Assembly: GCF_004022465.1 (NCBI RefSeq)
Contig: NZ_SAVA01000002.1
Coordinates: 434,001 to 498,000 of the forward strand
Length of the DNA: 64,000 nucleotides
Reading direction: 5' to 3'
Origin: Rhodobacter huangdaonensis
GTDB taxonomy: Bacteria > Pseudomonadota > Alphaproteobacteria > Rhodobacterales > Rhodobacteraceae
The translations under genes were made by a program, and so were the position numbers. The notes beneath the pieces were generated by a model, which worked only from the letters and a program-made list of their open reading frames with translations, did not search any database and was not told the DNA's origin. Below, in pieces: positions 63,723 through 64,000 of this stretch; positions within the stretch are counted from its first letter, which is position 1, and the number at the start of each line of letters is the position of its first letter.

Positions 63723-64000
63723 TCACCGTGGTCCTCGGGTGGGGCGGTCCAGCGCGGCGCGGGCCCGCTCGATCTCCTGCCGCATCACACAGCCTTCAAC
63801 ATGGTCGTTGACCAGCCCCATCGCCTGCATGAAGGCATAGACCGTCGTCGGCCCGACGAACTTCCAGCCGCGCTTGCGCAGGGCCGTCGAGAGCGCCACC
63901 GAGGCGGGGGAGGTCGAGCGGCTCTGCGGCGCGGCGCGCTCCTCCTGCGGCTCGAACCGCCAGAGGAACGCCGCCAGCGAGCCCTCGGTCTCGACCAGAT
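63723..64000 (-). CDS. tag: DNA-3-methyladenine glycosylase I, C-terminal part (cut by window end)
   Basis: Reading leftwards from the window end gives LVETEGSLAAFLWRFEPQEE, then LRKRGWKFVGPTTVYAFMQAMGLVNDHVEGC, which is the strongly conserved C-terminal half of Tag, the glycosylase that excises 3-methyladenine. The terminal Cys is one zinc ligand of the enzyme. The stop is at 63723-63725. The start lies beyond position 64000. Confidence 0.93.
   Translation of the reverse strand, partial: LVETEGSLAAFLWRFEPQEERAAPQSRSTSPASVALSTALRKRGWKFVGPTTVYAFMQAMGLVNDHVEGCVMRQEIERARAALDRPTRGPR

Noticed and set aside
53078..64000. Second tRNA-Arg 3' end marking the right edge of the accessory island
   Set aside because: Only short partial matches such as GTGGGGCC near 54212 were found; these are too short to support an att site.

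Overview
The window looks like a chromosomal stretch from a Rhodobacter-type alphaproteobacterium (family Rhodobacteraceae). The evidence is very high GC, a glnB-glnA pair, the CckA cell-cycle kinase, a recA gene preceded by a GAAC-N7-GAAC SOS box of the alphaproteobacterial type, a Hint-domain protein and a chemoreceptor-cheB-cheD cluster. The genus is inferred; no 16S gene is present.

Layout. 1-5.7 kb: tRNA-Leu, a Hint protein, an NAD(P)HX repair pair encoded as two separate genes (nnrE, nnrD), the nitrogen-control pair glnB-glnA, a secreted hypothetical and YceI. 6.0-15.0 kb: a 9 kb integrated element bounded by a 14-bp direct repeat, one copy of which is the 3' end of tRNA-Ser(CGA). It carries a tyrosine integrase, an AlpA-type regulator, a DUF3987 primase/helicase-like protein, a dense array of GTAGAC motifs (candidate origin), several unknown small genes, and at its tRNA end a two-gene cassette (unknown soluble protein plus multi-pass membrane protein) that resembles in layout the RexA/RexB exclusion system. 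15.1-31.1 kb: host genes (DUF2059, outer membrane protein, Lrp/LysE pair, aminotransferase-TetR-PPK2 run, homoserine O-acetyltransferase, FadL-like porin, TehA-like carrier, guaB, an RsmB-type methyltransferase, cckA). 31.1-41.9 kb: sulfotransferase-like gene, recA, alaS, DUF1330, class II amidotransferase, cysS, cimA, phytoene-synthase-like gene. 42-46.7 kb: chemoreceptor, cheB, cheD. 46.7-52.2 kb: a complete oligopeptide ABC transporter (oppABCDF order) with a hairpin after the binding-protein gene. 53-62.2 kb: an accessory island beginning just after tRNA-Arg(UCU). 62.7-64 kb: small membrane or secreted proteins and the C-terminal part of 3-methyladenine DNA glycosylase I.

The most notable system is the tight five-gene minus-strand operon at 54.4-60.7 kb: a calcineurin-like phosphoesterase with a C-terminal adaptor-like domain, an all-helical protein, two different GTPases, and a large GAP1-type protein. 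This matches the GTPase-centred conflict systems predicted by comparative genomics (GAP1 / double-GTPase / GASH families). To my knowledge it has no experimentally established mechanism. The second is the Rex-like pair in the 9 kb element.
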